64,000 nt of DNA from Sutcliffiella horikoshii (GTDB lineage: Bacteria; Bacillota; Bacilli; Bacillales; Bacillaceae_I). The number at the start of each line of letters is the position of its first letter. Positions within the stretch are counted from its first letter, which is position 1. The DNA lies in assembly GCF_020524325.1 (NCBI RefSeq), contig NZ_JAIVKY010000011.1, forward strand, positions 1 through 64,000, given 5' to 3'. This document shows positions 25,370 through 34,389 of the stretch, piece by piece. The notes beneath the pieces are model-generated. The model worked only from the letters and a program-made list of their open reading frames with translations. It was not told the origin of the DNA and searched no databases. The position numbers and the translations under genes are program-made.

Positions 25370-26443
25370 ATGAAGAAAATAAGAGTAGGCATTATTGGTA
25401 CAGGATTTGGAGCAAAAGTTCATGCACCTGTGATAAAAAGTCATCCAGGGTTTGAGGTAGTGTCAATTTCAAGTGTATCTCGTGGGAGACTGGATGATAT
25501 TAAAGAGGAAACAGGAATTGAAAATGTTTATGGAAACTGGGAAGAAATGCTGGAAAAAGAAGATTTGGATTTGGTATCCGTTGCTTCTGCACCACTGTTA
25601 CATCATGATATGGTGGTAAAGGCATTCGAGAGCGGCAAACACGTTCTATGTGAGAAACCTATGGCTTTTGATGCTCTTGAGGCAGAGAAGATGATACAGG
25701 CAAGAGATGCAGCTGGTAAAATGGGCTGGATTAATTTTGAGTATCGCTTTTTGCCGGCGAGACAAAAGATAAAGGAGATCATCTCAAGTGGGACAATTGG
25801 CAAGGTTTTGCATGTGAATTTCTCACTGAACATTGCAGGATACGAGAGATATGCTACAAGTAAACGTGGTTGGTTGAGCCAAAAGGATCAAGCAGGCGGA
25901 ATGCTTGGAGCGGTGGGTTCTCATTTGATTGATTCTCTTCTTTGGTGGACAGATGCGAAGGTGGAATCAGTTTCAGGACAGCTGACCACTCATGTACCGG
26001 AATTTATTGATGAAAATGGTGAGAAGGAAGTCCGGACAGCGGATGATGCTTTCCAAGCGATGGGCAATTTTGTAGGTGGGGGCACTTTTAACATCGGCTC
26101 CAATATTGCTGTTCGTCATGCAGAAGGGTGGGAGCTAGAGGTTTACGGGACAGATGGTACAATCAAAATGTCTCAGGACAACAAAGTGCTTGTTGGAATT
26201 GGGAATGATCCTTTGGAAGAAGTGGAGCTAGAGGGCGCTTTGGAGATTCCGAAGGGAATGAATCCGGTTGCTGCTGGGTATTTCAATGCTTTTTATCGCT
26301 CGTTGGATGAGGTGTACAAATCTCTATTAGGAGACGAGGTTAACCCTGATTTACCTGTTTTAGAGGATGGGTTTAGAGTGCAGGTCGTTATGGATGCAAT
26401 TCGCCGGTCAGCTGAAGAGAGAAGAACGGTAATAATTGATTAA
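25370..26443 (+). CDS. Gfo/Idh/MocA-family NAD(P)-dependent oxidoreductase
   Basis: 357 aa from the ATG at 25370 with AAAGGGGA upstream; 20 earlier in-frame codons overlap the terminator. N-terminal Rossmann fold with GIIGTGFGAKVHAP (dinucleotide binding) and the family motif CEKPMA with its catalytic lysine. The C-terminal domain contains GGMLGAVGSHLIDSLLWW, where the late histidine is typical. These enzymes oxidise or reduce sugars, inositols or related alcohols; the substrate cannot be read. It stands as a single gene between terminators. Confidence 0.85.
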   Translation: MKKIRVGIIGTGFGAKVHAPVIKSHPGFEVVSISSVSRGRLDDIKEETGIENVYGNWEEMLEKEDLDLVSVASAPLLHHDMVVKAFESGKHVLCEKPMAFDALEAEKMIQARDAAGKMGWINFEYRFLPARQKIKEIISSGTIGKVLHVNFSLNIAGYERYATSKRGWLSQKDQAGGMLGAVGSHLIDSLLWWTDAKVESVSGQLTTHVPEFIDENGEKEVRTADDAFQAMGNFVGGGTFNIGSNIAVRHAEGWELEVYGTDGTIKMSQDNKVLVGIGNDPLEEVELEGALEIPKGMNPVAAGYFNAFYRSLDEVYKSLLGDEVNPDLPVLEDGFRVQVVMDAIRRSAEERRTVIID

Positions 26444-26458
26444 TAAATTTTTTGATTG

Positions 26459-26487
26459 GTGCAGCTACTGATTGGCGGCTGCACTTT
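26459..26487 (+). terminator. Intrinsic terminator
   Basis: GTGCAGC pairs with GCTGCAC, followed by TTTTAC. It lies directly upstream of the class B repeat array. Confidence 0.75.
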
Positions 26488-26500
26488 TACATTTTATGGG

Positions 26501-26708
26501 TTCTATAAGACGTTAGGAGTTGTTTTGAAGTTGCTTCGGTCGTATAGAGGCGTTCTATAAGACGTTAGGAGCTGTTTTGAAGTTGCTTCGGTCGTATAGA
26601 GGCGTTCTATACGACATTTCGAGCTGAAAATGTGTTGCTTCGGGATTATAGAACCATTCTATAAGACATTAGAAGCTGAGTTGATGTTGCTTCGCTCATA
26701 TAGACACA
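26501..26708. repeat. 52-bp tandem repeat array, class B (4 units)
   Basis: TTCTATA(A/C)GAC starts at 26501, 26553, 26605 and 26657, an exact 52-bp period. Units 1 and 2 differ at one position; 3 and 4 have diverged. At each junction GTCGTATAGA faces TCTATA(A/C)GAC across GGCGT; the junction at 26591-26615 is a perfect 10-bp inverted repeat. The array fills the gap between two convergent genes. Confidence 0.92.
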
Positions 26709-26747
26709 AAAAAACATGAAACCCCACCCAGGGATCTCATGTTTTTT
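26708..26747. terminator. Bidirectional terminator
   Basis: AAAAAAACATGA (26708-26719) pairs with TCATGTTTTTT (26737-26747), giving T-runs on both strands. It serves the nucleoside hydrolase gene on the minus strand and closes the repeat region. Confidence 0.8.
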
Positions 26748-26748
26748 C

Positions 26749-27702
26749 TTAATCATTCCTAATCAAAGTCCTCAACATTTCAACAAAGAAAATACCTTCA
26801 TCAATTTCCGTCGCAATCCTGACGCAACCTGCACCTGTGCATTCTGGTACTCCCGGCCTGAAGTCTGCAATCGAAAGTCCCTCTGCATAACTTACCTTAT
26901 ATTCTACCTTTACCTCTTTACTTGTGTAGGTGAATAAACCAGGAATCTCTAGGCTAGCCATTACAGCTGCCATATCGTGTTGAGGTGTCCCGGCAATTCC
27001 AGGTTCTAGCTCTTGATAGGCTTCATAATAGAAATCAAGAATAGGTTTAATAATCTGCTGAAGGGGAGTAGTGGCAACACTATCAATAAAGTCCACAACT
27101 CTTGGGATAATGAGTGCTTTGCGAGTGACATTCAAAGGAATGATTGTGAGGTTAGGGGAATTTTGCGCAATGAAGTTTGCTGCAATAGGGTCTCCGAAAA
27201 AGTTGGCTTCTGCTACCTCCGTAACGTTTCCAGGCTCAATAAAAGCGCCTCCCATGATAAACGTTTCTTTTACCAATTCCATCACAGAAGGACTCAAGAA
27301 CCAAGCCAAAGCAAGCGATGTACAACGGCCGACATTCACAATGGTTAGTTCATTCGGGTTCTCTTTAATGATACGGAATAAATGACTGAAATTTGTTCGA
27401 TTCATAAAACGTTCTGCAGGGATAGGTGGTGCTATAGGGCCAAGTCCTTCTTCTCCATGAATTTCTGGGAAAAATTCCGGTAGCTCACCGCTTAATTTTC
27501 TTGTACTTCCATTAATGATGGGAATTCCCTCCTGACCCGCCAACTCTAATAGATACTCTGCATTTCTAGCACTTCGATCGCGATCCGTATTTCCGTATCC
27601 TGCAACAATCGCTTTCAACTCTACCTCAGGATTTTTCAATGCATAGATGACGGCAATCGCATCATCAATCCCCGTATCAGCAAACAAGATAATCTTTTTC
27701 AT
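26749..27702 (-). CDS. Nucleoside hydrolase (IunH/RihB family)
   Basis: 317 aa, TAGGAGGTG upstream of the ATG. Hydrolyses the N-glycosidic bond of nucleosides, freeing base and ribose. The N-terminal motif is LFADTGIDDA, a variant of the canonical DTDPGxDD: the DP pair is missing but one aspartate and the DD remain. The asparagine-rich loop ANFFGDPIAANF and the late HDMAAV (catalytic histidine and calcium-ligand aspartate) are present, so the enzyme is probably active. It is divergent from the sugar transporter operon, which could take up the released pentose; that link is speculative. Confidence 0.82.
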   Translation of the reverse strand: MKKIILFADTGIDDAIAVIYALKNPEVELKAIVAGYGNTDRDRSARNAEYLLELAGQEGIPIINGSTRKLSGELPEFFPEIHGEEGLGPIAPPIPAERFMNRTNFSHLFRIIKENPNELTIVNVGRCTSLALAWFLSPSVMELVKETFIMGGAFIEPGNVTEVAEANFFGDPIAANFIAQNSPNLTIIPLNVTRKALIIPRVVDFIDSVATTPLQQIIKPILDFYYEAYQELEPGIAGTPQHDMAAVMASLEIPGLFTYTSKEVKVEYKVSYAEGLSIADFRPGVPECTGAGCVRIATEIDEGIFFVEMLRTLIRND

Positions 27703-27845
27703 TTTATATCACCTCCTACTATTATTTATGAAAGATTAGTAGAAGGTGCTTGTATGAAAGTACTAGAGTTAGTAGAGAAATTACTTTCCTTCTGAAAATA
27801 TTCCCAATTATTAAAAAAGTACAGACAATACCAAAAGAGTGCTAG

Positions 27846-27859
27846 TGATAACGCTTACA
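27846..27859 (+). promoter_or_regulatory. cre site (CcpA operator)
   Basis: TGATAACGCTTACA fits the Bacillus cre core TGNNARCGNWWWCA at every position. It overlaps the -35 region of the transporter promoter, which predicts carbon catabolite repression by CcpA. It is also 144 bp upstream of the nucleoside hydrolase start on the other strand. Confidence 0.8.
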
Positions 27860-27884
27860 CACCCCTGTCTGCCAGCCATATAAT
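27855..27884 (+). promoter_or_regulatory. Promoter of the sugar ABC transporter operon
   Basis: A perfect -10 TATAAT at 27879-27884 with a poor -35 (TTACAC or TACACA, 18 or 17 bp away). A weak -35 fits a promoter needing an activator, here presumably the AraC-type regulator encoded downstream. Confidence 0.6.
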
Positions 27885-27930
27885 TAAGTTGTATTAAACG
27901 AAACAAGCCAAAACAAAGGGGGAGCAACAA

Positions 27931-29040
27931 ATGAAGAAGACTTGGAAAGCTATGTCATTATTACTGGTTTTAATGCTTTTTACAGCTATGCTAGCAGCGT
28001 GTAACAGCAGTACAGGGGGAAGCGGCAGTGTAAGTGTAGGAATTGTTTTGCCAACAAAGGATGAGCCAAGATGGGTGCAGGATGAGCAACGCTTTAAAGA
28101 TGCATTGAAGGACTCTGACTATACAACAGAAATCCTTTTTAGCCAAGGATCTTCCGCTAAGGAAAAAGAGAATGTTGAAACATTGATCAACAAAGGAATT
28201 GAAGTGCTAATCATTACTCCACAAGATGGAGATGCAGCAGCTGCAGCGGTGGAAGCGGCGAAAAAAGAAGGCATCACGGTTATCTCTTATGACCGTTTAA
28301 TTACAAACACAGATGCAGTGGATTACTATGTAACATTTGATAGTGTGGCTGTAGGTGCTGCACAAGGGCAATATCTGATTGATAACGTTCAAGGTTCTGG
28401 TGTACCACTTTACCTATATGCAGGTGCTGCTTCTGACAATAACGCATTCTTGTTCTTTGAGGGAGCTTGGAAAACATTACAACCGAAAATTGCAGATGGT
28501 ACGTTCAAGATTGCAAACTCCAGTGAAGCGGAAGCGTTAAAAGATACAGCGGAACTTACTCGTGATCAAATGAGTAAAATCCTAGGACAGGTAACAACAA
28601 ACTGGGATCCAAACGAAGCAAAAAACAAAGCACAAACGCATCTGACAGCTGTTGGTGCAGATATGAAAGGTGATGTGGCAGTACTTGCTCCAAATGATGG
28701 TACAGCTCGTTCTATTGCAGATGTGTTCGCATCTGACGGAGAAGTTTCAAGTTTCTTGGTAACAGGTCAGGATGCCGAAAAAGCTTCCATCCAATACATT
28801 ATCGATGGGCAGCAATCCATGACGGTATTCAAAGATGTGCGTACTTTAGTAAAGGATGCAATGGGAATCGCAGTAGAAATCCTAGATGGTAAAACTCCAA
28901 AAACAACAGGCTCTTACGATAATGGAGAAGTAGAAGTTAAAGCAAAACAAACAGATGTTATTGTAGTGGACGAAGAGAATGTTAAACAAGAACTAATCGA
29001 CTCTGAATACTACCAAGCAAGCGAATTTACGGGATTATAA
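27931..29040 (+). CDS. Sugar-binding lipoprotein of ABC transporter (ChvE-like)
   Basis: 369 aa, AAAGGGGGAG upstream. Lipoprotein signal with lipobox L-A-A-C (MLFTAMLAACNSS), so anchored outside the membrane. Periplasmic-binding-protein type 1 fold (sugar family): VGIVLPTKDEPRW, the VLIITPQDGDAAAAAVEAA segment, VISYDRLI, ending in a second lobe with VTGQDAEKASIQYI. The layout resembles ChvE and related binding proteins for several monosaccharides (xylose, arabinose, galactose, glucose). First gene of the transporter operon; the stem-loop behind it should keep its mRNA level above that of the other genes. Confidence 0.88.
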   Translation: MKKTWKAMSLLLVLMLFTAMLAACNSSTGGSGSVSVGIVLPTKDEPRWVQDEQRFKDALKDSDYTTEILFSQGSSAKEKENVETLINKGIEVLIITPQDGDAAAAAVEAAKKEGITVISYDRLITNTDAVDYYVTFDSVAVGAAQGQYLIDNVQGSGVPLYLYAGAASDNNAFLFFEGAWKTLQPKIADGTFKIANSSEAEALKDTAELTRDQMSKILGQVTTNWDPNEAKNKAQTHLTAVGADMKGDVAVLAPNDGTARSIADVFASDGEVSSFLVTGQDAEKASIQYIIDGQQSMTVFKDVRTLVKDAMGIAVEILDGKTPKTTGSYDNGEVEVKAKQTDVIVVDEENVKQELIDSEYYQASEFTGL

Positions 29041-29061
29041 TTTCTTTTCTAAAGAAACTTC

Positions 29062-29096
29062 GCGAAATAGTGATAGCAACCTTATCACTATTTCGC
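29062..29096 (+). other. Strong stem-loop in the transporter operon
   Basis: A perfect 14-bp stem, GCGAAATAGTGATA with TATCACTATTTCGC, and a 7-nt loop. No T-run follows at once, so it is more likely an mRNA-stabilising or partial attenuation structure between binding-protein and ATPase genes than a full terminator. Confidence 0.85.
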
Positions 29097-29129
29097 CATT
29101 GTCATTGCTTTTGTTAAGGGGGTAAAAGG

Positions 29130-30650
29130 ATGAGCAGATTTATATTGGAGATGAACGACATCACCAAGGAATTTACAGGAGTCAAAGCGCTGAGTAATGT
29201 GAATTTCAAAGTAGAAGAAGGAGAAATTCACTGCTTAATCGGGGAGAATGGAGCAGGAAAATCCACGCTGATGAAGGTGCTGAGCGGAGTGTATCCTTAT
29301 GGAACATACGATGGAGACATTGTATATGAAGGTCAGGTTCAGCAATTTAACAAAATCAGTGACAGTGTAAATACCGGCATCGCCATTATCTATCAGGAGC
29401 TGGCGTTGTTTCCAGATTTGACGGTGTATGAAAATATTTTTGCAGGAAATGAAATGAAGCTTGGGGGGGTAATCGATTGGAACAGGACAATTGTAGAAGC
29501 CAAGAGATTACTCCGGAAAGTGAAGCTTGACATAAATCCTGACACACTTGTAAAGGATTTGAGTGTGGGTAAACGCCAACTGGTGGAAATAGCAAAAGCA
29601 TTAAGTAAAGAGGTTAAGCTCCTCATTTTGGATGAGCCGACTGCAGCACTTAACGAAGACGATAGCGAAAATTTGCTTTTGCTTTTGAAAGAACTGAAAC
29701 AGCAGGGAATTACCTGCATTATGATTTCCCATAAGCTGAAAGAAGTAATTAGCATTGCTGACAAGGCAACCGTCATAAGGGATGGCAAGACGATTTGTAC
29801 GCTCGAAGCTTCCAAAGGTGAAATCACAGAAAGTGTCATCATTAAAAACATGGTAGGTAGGGAAATTGAAGACATCTATCCGAAAAGAACAAAGAAAGTA
29901 GCGGGAGAAAACGTGCTGGAACTCCACAACTGGTCTGCCTACGATCCACAACTCGGAAGACAGGTAGTGAAGAATGTAAATCTTCATGTGAAAAAAGGAG
30001 AAATTGTTGGAATTGCCGGCCTTATGGGGTCAGGCAGAACAGAGCTTGCACTGAGCATTTTCGGCAATGCTAAATCCTATAAAATTGATGGCGATTTGAT
30101 GTGGAATAACAACCTTACTACTCTTAAACATACAAGCGATGCGATTAAATCTGGAATCGCTTACGTGACGGAGGACCGAAAAGGGGATGGACTTTTCCTT
30201 TTGCAGGATATTAAAAGCAATATTTCTGCGGCGAACTTAAAAGGAATAGCTTCGCAAGGTGTTATAAACGACAATGAGGAAATCAAGGTCGCAGAACAAT
30301 ACAAACAATCTCTTCATATCAAAGCCTCCTCATTAGAACAACTTGTAGGGAATCTTAGTGGTGGAAACCAGCAGAAGGTGTCTATTGGAAAGTGGCTTTT
30401 TGTTGGTCCAAAGCTTCTCATATTAGACGAACCGACCCGCGGAATCGATGTTGGTGCCAAATTTGAGATTTACACCGTCATGAACAAGCTTATCGATGAG
30501 GGACTTAGTATCGTAATGATTTCTTCTGAACTTGGTGAGGTACTCGGCATGAGTGATAGGGTTTATGTCATGGCACAGGGAGAAATAAAAGGAGAATTGG
30601 AAATAAAAGAGGCCGACCAAGAAAAAATTATGGAGCTTGCTACGCAATAG
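29130..30650 (+). CDS. Monosaccharide ABC transporter ATP-binding protein (GguA/MmsA-like)
   Basis: 506 aa with two fused ABC domains, as usual for this family. Domain 1: Walker A GENGAGKST, signature LSVGKRQLVEIAKAL, Walker B LLILDEPTAAL. Domain 2: degenerate Walker A GLMGSGRTE, signature LSGGNQQKVSIGKWL, Walker B LLILDEPTRGIDVG. It powers sugar import on the cytoplasmic side. It lies between the binding protein and permease genes, with only 11 bp to the latter. The order binding protein, ATPase, permease matches chvE-gguA-gguB and mmsA-mmsB systems. Confidence 0.9.
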   Translation: MSRFILEMNDITKEFTGVKALSNVNFKVEEGEIHCLIGENGAGKSTLMKVLSGVYPYGTYDGDIVYEGQVQQFNKISDSVNTGIAIIYQELALFPDLTVYENIFAGNEMKLGGVIDWNRTIVEAKRLLRKVKLDINPDTLVKDLSVGKRQLVEIAKALSKEVKLLILDEPTAALNEDDSENLLLLLKELKQQGITCIMISHKLKEVISIADKATVIRDGKTICTLEASKGEITESVIIKNMVGREIEDIYPKRTKKVAGENVLELHNWSAYDPQLGRQVVKNVNLHVKKGEIVGIAGLMGSGRTELALSIFGNAKSYKIDGDLMWNNNLTTLKHTSDAIKSGIAYVTEDRKGDGLFLLQDIKSNISAANLKGIASQGVINDNEEIKVAEQYKQSLHIKASSLEQLVGNLSGGNQQKVSIGKWLFVGPKLLILDEPTRGIDVGAKFEIYTVMNKLIDEGLSIVMISSELGEVLGMSDRVYVMAQGEIKGELEIKEADQEKIMELATQ

Positions 30651-30661
30651 GGGGTATTAGG

Positions 30662-31834
30662 ATGAATGTTATACAAGAAGCCAGAGCACTGATACATGAA
30701 AACATCCGTGACTACGGAATGTATATTGCACTATTTGTAATCATATTAACTTTTACGTTTATGACAAACGGTTTGTTCATGTCATCCCGTAATATTAGTA
30801 ATCTACTGGACTCTGCTGGTTATATCGCCGTGCTGGCAGTAGGGATGACGCTCGTTATCGTTATTCGTCACATTGATTTATCTGTTGGGTATGCTGCTGG
30901 GTTTCTTGGAGCGATTGCAGCTATCTTGCTTACACAAGCTGGGGTTTCTGTTTGGGTAACCATTCCGGTTATCTTGTTATTAGGTGTTGCTGTTGGGCTA
31001 TTTAATGGAGTACTTATCGCCACGATTGGGATTCCCTCCTTTGTAGCCACTCTTGCCGGAATGCTTATTTTCCGTGGAGCTTTGCTACAGGTCACAGAAA
31101 AAACGGGTACTATCATCATCCAGGATGATGCTTTTAACGCAATTGGAAATGGCTATATCCCTTCACTTGTAGAAGTTAATGGTTTACATCTGCTATCCCT
31201 GTTAGTCGGGCTAGTTGGAATTTTGCTATACATCTTCAGTGAGATCTCGACCCGCAGGAATAAAATTAAGTATGATTTCGAAGTCGTATCAAAACCGATT
31301 TTTTCACTGAAGTTATTGTTTGTCTCCGCCATAATAGGTTATATTACTTGGATTCTCGCAGGTTATAATGGCTTCTCTTGGACTGTTATCATTATTTTAT
31401 TAGTAGTTGTAGTCTATCATTTTCTGACAACTAAAACGGTTCTTGGCCGTCATATCTATGCGGTCGGAAGCAACCCGGAAGCGGCACATTTAAGCGGCAT
31501 CAACGTGAAGAAGATTACTTATATTGTTTTCGGATCAATGGGGATGCTTGCTGCTCTTTCTGGAATCCTATTTACTGCACGCCTGCAATCTGCTACCACA
31601 ACTGCTGGAACACTTTTTGAGCTTGATGCTATCGCTGCTGCATATGTAGGAGGAGTATCTTCTGCAGGTGGTGTGGGAAAAGTGACAGGCGCCATTATCG
31701 GTGCGGTTGTAATGGCATCCCTATCCAACGGGATGAACTTGCTTGGCGTAGGTATTTCCTATCAATATATGATTCGTGGAGGAGTCCTTGCCGGAGCCGT
31801 AATTTTTGATGTTATGACCCGTAAAAAAAGATAA
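30662..31834 (+). CDS. Monosaccharide ABC transporter permease (GguB/MmsB-like)
   Basis: 390 aa integral membrane protein with about ten hydrophobic segments. Family-typical stretches are AVGMTLVIVIRHIDLSVGY near the start and the late AVGSNPEAAHLSGINVKK coupling loop followed by DAIAAAYVGGVSSAGGVG. The extra length compared with RbsC-type permeases (about 320 aa) comes from an insertion around 180-245, as in XylH/GguB proteins. Last gene of the transporter unit; a hairpin follows. Confidence 0.9.
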   Translation: MNVIQEARALIHENIRDYGMYIALFVIILTFTFMTNGLFMSSRNISNLLDSAGYIAVLAVGMTLVIVIRHIDLSVGYAAGFLGAIAAILLTQAGVSVWVTIPVILLLGVAVGLFNGVLIATIGIPSFVATLAGMLIFRGALLQVTEKTGTIIIQDDAFNAIGNGYIPSLVEVNGLHLLSLLVGLVGILLYIFSEISTRRNKIKYDFEVVSKPIFSLKLLFVSAIIGYITWILAGYNGFSWTVIIILLVVVVYHFLTTKTVLGRHIYAVGSNPEAAHLSGINVKKITYIVFGSMGMLAALSGILFTARLQSATTTAGTLFELDAIAAAYVGGVSSAGGVGKVTGAIIGAVVMASLSNGMNLLGVGISYQYMIRGGVLAGAVIFDVMTRKKR

Positions 31835-31851
31835 TGAATAAAAAAACTGCT

Positions 31852-31893
31852 ATCCCTGTTGAGTCCCTTACTCAACAGGGATTGTACTATTTT
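31852..31893 (+). terminator. Stem-loop terminator or attenuator
   Basis: A perfect 13-bp stem, ATCCCTGTTGAGT with ACTCAACAGGGAT, and a 5-nt loop; the following TGTACTATTTTC is only moderately T-rich. Some readthrough into the sensor genes is possible. Confidence 0.75.
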
Positions 31894-31949
31894 CATTAGG
31901 TGCTATGATAAAAATAGTACACCTCAAGTTGGGGAGGGGGATATTAGTC

Positions 31950-32927
31950 TTGCGGAGAACAGGAATTCTAGCAATTTGCATCATTATTATTCTATTATGT
32001 CATCTTACTTTTTTATCCGCACAAAAAGTCTTCCAATCCGATTGGCAGTTGCCCCAAGCGCTAAGCTCGAGTAGAGAGGAACATCGTCTAGTTCTTATTA
32101 CGCAGGATATGGAAACGCCGTTCTGGGACAAGGTGAGTGTTGGTGCCAGAAAACAAGCAGAACAAAGTGACATGAGCCTTGAAGTATGGGGCAGCTATGG
32201 TAAGAATCGAGAGGACTTTCTGAAAAATATAGAAATTGCCATTCAGTCTAAAGTGGATGGGATTATTATACAGGGACTGGATACAGAGGAATTCAAGGAA
32301 TTGACGAAGGTGAAAGCCGCCTTTCACGGCATTCCCGTTATAACAGTAGCAAATGATGTGCCAATGGAGGAAAGTATCCGGCGTACTTATGTCGGTTCCG
32401 ACCAGTATGAAGCAGGTAAAATGATTGCAAGACAACTATTGATTGATATGGGTAGAGTGGGGAATGTCGTACTCATGTATGATAAGAACCAGGAATACTA
32501 TCAAAAGCGGCGGATGGAAGGGATTCAGGATATCTTGAAATTTTATGATACTATCCATATGATCCATGCCACTACGGAAGACACAAGAGAGCTAGTCATT
32601 GCAACTACACAAGATGTATTGAACAAAGAGCCAGATATTGACGCGTTCATCGCCATTAATGCTAATGTTGCCGGTGCGATGATTGGCGAGATAAGTAAGC
32701 GCTCTCAAGTGGAACCGTACCATATTTATTCTTTTGACGATGGAGCTGAGACATTAACTTTGTTAGAGCAAGGAAAGTTGGATGGGGTCATTGAACAATC
32801 TCCAGAAGAAATGGGTAGAAAAAGTGTCCAGCTCATGAAGGAATGGTTGACCGGAGAAACTGTCCCTCTTGATAAGGACGGGTATCTGACAGAAATCAGA
32901 ATAAGGAAAGCAGCGGATATCCAATGA
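31950..32927 (+). CDS. Sugar-binding sensor protein (XylFII-like), membrane-anchored
   Basis: About 325 aa from the TTG at 31950, nine bases after GGAGGGGG; an ATG 15 codons earlier has a poor site. An N-terminal hydrophobic anchor (ILAICIIIILLCHLTFL) is not a lipobox, so it probably stays membrane-tethered. The rest is a sugar-type periplasmic-binding fold (RLVLITQDMETPFWDKVSVGA, DGIIIQGLDTEEF, ENDVPMEES-like hinge, IYSFDDGAETLTLL). Its stop overlaps the kinase start (ATGA). The set corresponds to the XylFII-LytS-YesN systems of Firmicutes, where the binding protein presents extracellular xylose to the kinase. The sugar here is not proven. Confidence 0.75.
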   Translation: MRRTGILAICIIIILLCHLTFLSAQKVFQSDWQLPQALSSSREEHRLVLITQDMETPFWDKVSVGARKQAEQSDMSLEVWGSYGKNREDFLKNIEIAIQSKVDGIIIQGLDTEEFKELTKVKAAFHGIPVITVANDVPMEESIRRTYVGSDQYEAGKMIARQLLIDMGRVGNVVLMYDKNQEYYQKRRMEGIQDILKFYDTIHMIHATTEDTRELVIATTQDVLNKEPDIDAFIAINANVAGAMIGEISKRSQVEPYHIYSFDDGAETLTLLEQGKLDGVIEQSPEEMGRKSVQLMKEWLTGETVPLDKDGYLTEIRIRKAADIQ

Positions 32928-34351
32928 CGAGCATCCAAAAGAAAATAATTGTTCTTACTACGGTAGTATTGGTGAGTATGTCAGCAATTTGGATAGCGCT
33001 TACATATTACAACCATAAAACTCATAAACAATATAACGATATTCTGCAACGGTATCTGAGCATGAATGAAGTGACAAAGGCAAGCCAACAGTTGATTACA
33101 GATTTGAATAACTATACCCTTGATCCAACTCAAGTCAGCCTTGACCAACTGACAGCAAGCAAGGAAAAGGTCCAGCAGGCAAAATATGGTGTTCATCATT
33201 TAAGAAACACGGAAAACGATTTTACTTTAACCAATTATATGAACTTGATTGATAGTTTGGTGGAAGCAACTGACAGGTCAATCATGTTTCAGTTGGAAAA
33301 TGATACGGAGGCCTCCGCTCAGGAATTTGCAGAGGCCACGCGAATTACCACCTATATTTCTGAAATGACCTTAACCTTGATAGATACAGAATTGAATACA
33401 TTTGACCGATTCTACAGGGGAATCATTGAACAATCAGGTGAAGTAATTAAGCTCGGAATTTGGAGCCTGCTGCTGATCACCTGTTTATTGATACTTGTCA
33501 CCTACTGGTTCTCCCTTACGATTACTCGCCCTGTATTTCAGCTGACCAAAGCGGCCAATGAGCTGTCGAAAGGTAATTTTGATCAGCAAGTGAAAATAGA
33601 AACCAATGATGAAATCGCCTTTTTGGCAAGGACGTTCGATCGAATGCGAATCAATATAAACAACTTGATATCTGAGATTAAACAGAAGGCAGCGCTTGAG
33701 CGGGAGCTTCAGGAAAGTAAACTTCTTTTGCAAGAAAGCCAATTTCGAAGCCTGCAGAGTCAGATCAACCCGCATTTTCTTTTCAACACGCTAAATACCC
33801 TTTCAAAAAAAGCCTATTTGGAAGGGTCTGAAGAGACAAGCGATCTACTGGTTAGTGTTGCAGGGATATTGCGTTACAACTTAAAGCGTCAAGACCGAGC
33901 TGTAACCCTGCAAGATGAAATTCAAGTATTAAAGCAATATATGGACATACAGAAGGCACGTTTTACCGACCGGTTACAGTTGCACTGGGATATTGATGAA
34001 TCTTGCCTTGACTTGAAGATTCCAGCCTTGACTCTTCAGCCAATTATTGAGAATGCTGTCATCCATGCGGTGGAGCCGAAGGAGGATGGAGGAAACATCT
34101 GGTTCCGAGTCAAAGTTGAAGATAGCCATGTAGTGATAGAAATTGAGGATGATGGCATGGGAATGCCAAAAGAAAAAATCCTGCAAATCCTAAACGAAGA
34201 ATCCCCGCCACCTACAGAAGGTCATTCAACAGGTATCGGCTTCAGCAATGTTGTTAAACGACTCCGACTCTTTTACGGAAATGACGATGTTATTGATATA
34301 AAAGGAATACAACGCCAAGGAACAAAAGTTATTTTGAAAATAAATTACTGA
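32924..34351 (+). CDS. LytS/YesM-type sensor histidine kinase
   Basis: 475 aa. Two membrane segments, about 8-28 and 178-200, enclose a helical extracytoplasmic domain that could contact the binding protein encoded just upstream. HAMP domain at about 200-255 (TITRPVFQLTKAANELSKG). His-kinase domain with H284 in QINPHFLFNTLN, then the ATPase domain with QPIIENAVIHAVEPKEDGG and EDDGMGMP, and GIGFSNVVKRL. It is the middle part of a binding protein/kinase/regulator sensing system controlling sugar uptake. A repeated element separates it from the regulator gene. Confidence 0.9.
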   Translation: MTSIQKKIIVLTTVVLVSMSAIWIALTYYNHKTHKQYNDILQRYLSMNEVTKASQQLITDLNNYTLDPTQVSLDQLTASKEKVQQAKYGVHHLRNTENDFTLTNYMNLIDSLVEATDRSIMFQLENDTEASAQEFAEATRITTYISEMTLTLIDTELNTFDRFYRGIIEQSGEVIKLGIWSLLLITCLLILVTYWFSLTITRPVFQLTKAANELSKGNFDQQVKIETNDEIAFLARTFDRMRININNLISEIKQKAALERELQESKLLLQESQFRSLQSQINPHFLFNTLNTLSKKAYLEGSEETSDLLVSVAGILRYNLKRQDRAVTLQDEIQVLKQYMDIQKARFTDRLQLHWDIDESCLDLKIPALTLQPIIENAVIHAVEPKEDGGNIWFRVKVEDSHVVIEIEDDGMGMPKEKILQILNEESPPPTEGHSTGIGFSNVVKRLRLFYGNDDVIDIKGIQRQGTKVILKINY

Positions 34352-34389
34352 ATACAAAATCCACCTGTAGATTGTAGTGCAAGGTGTGA

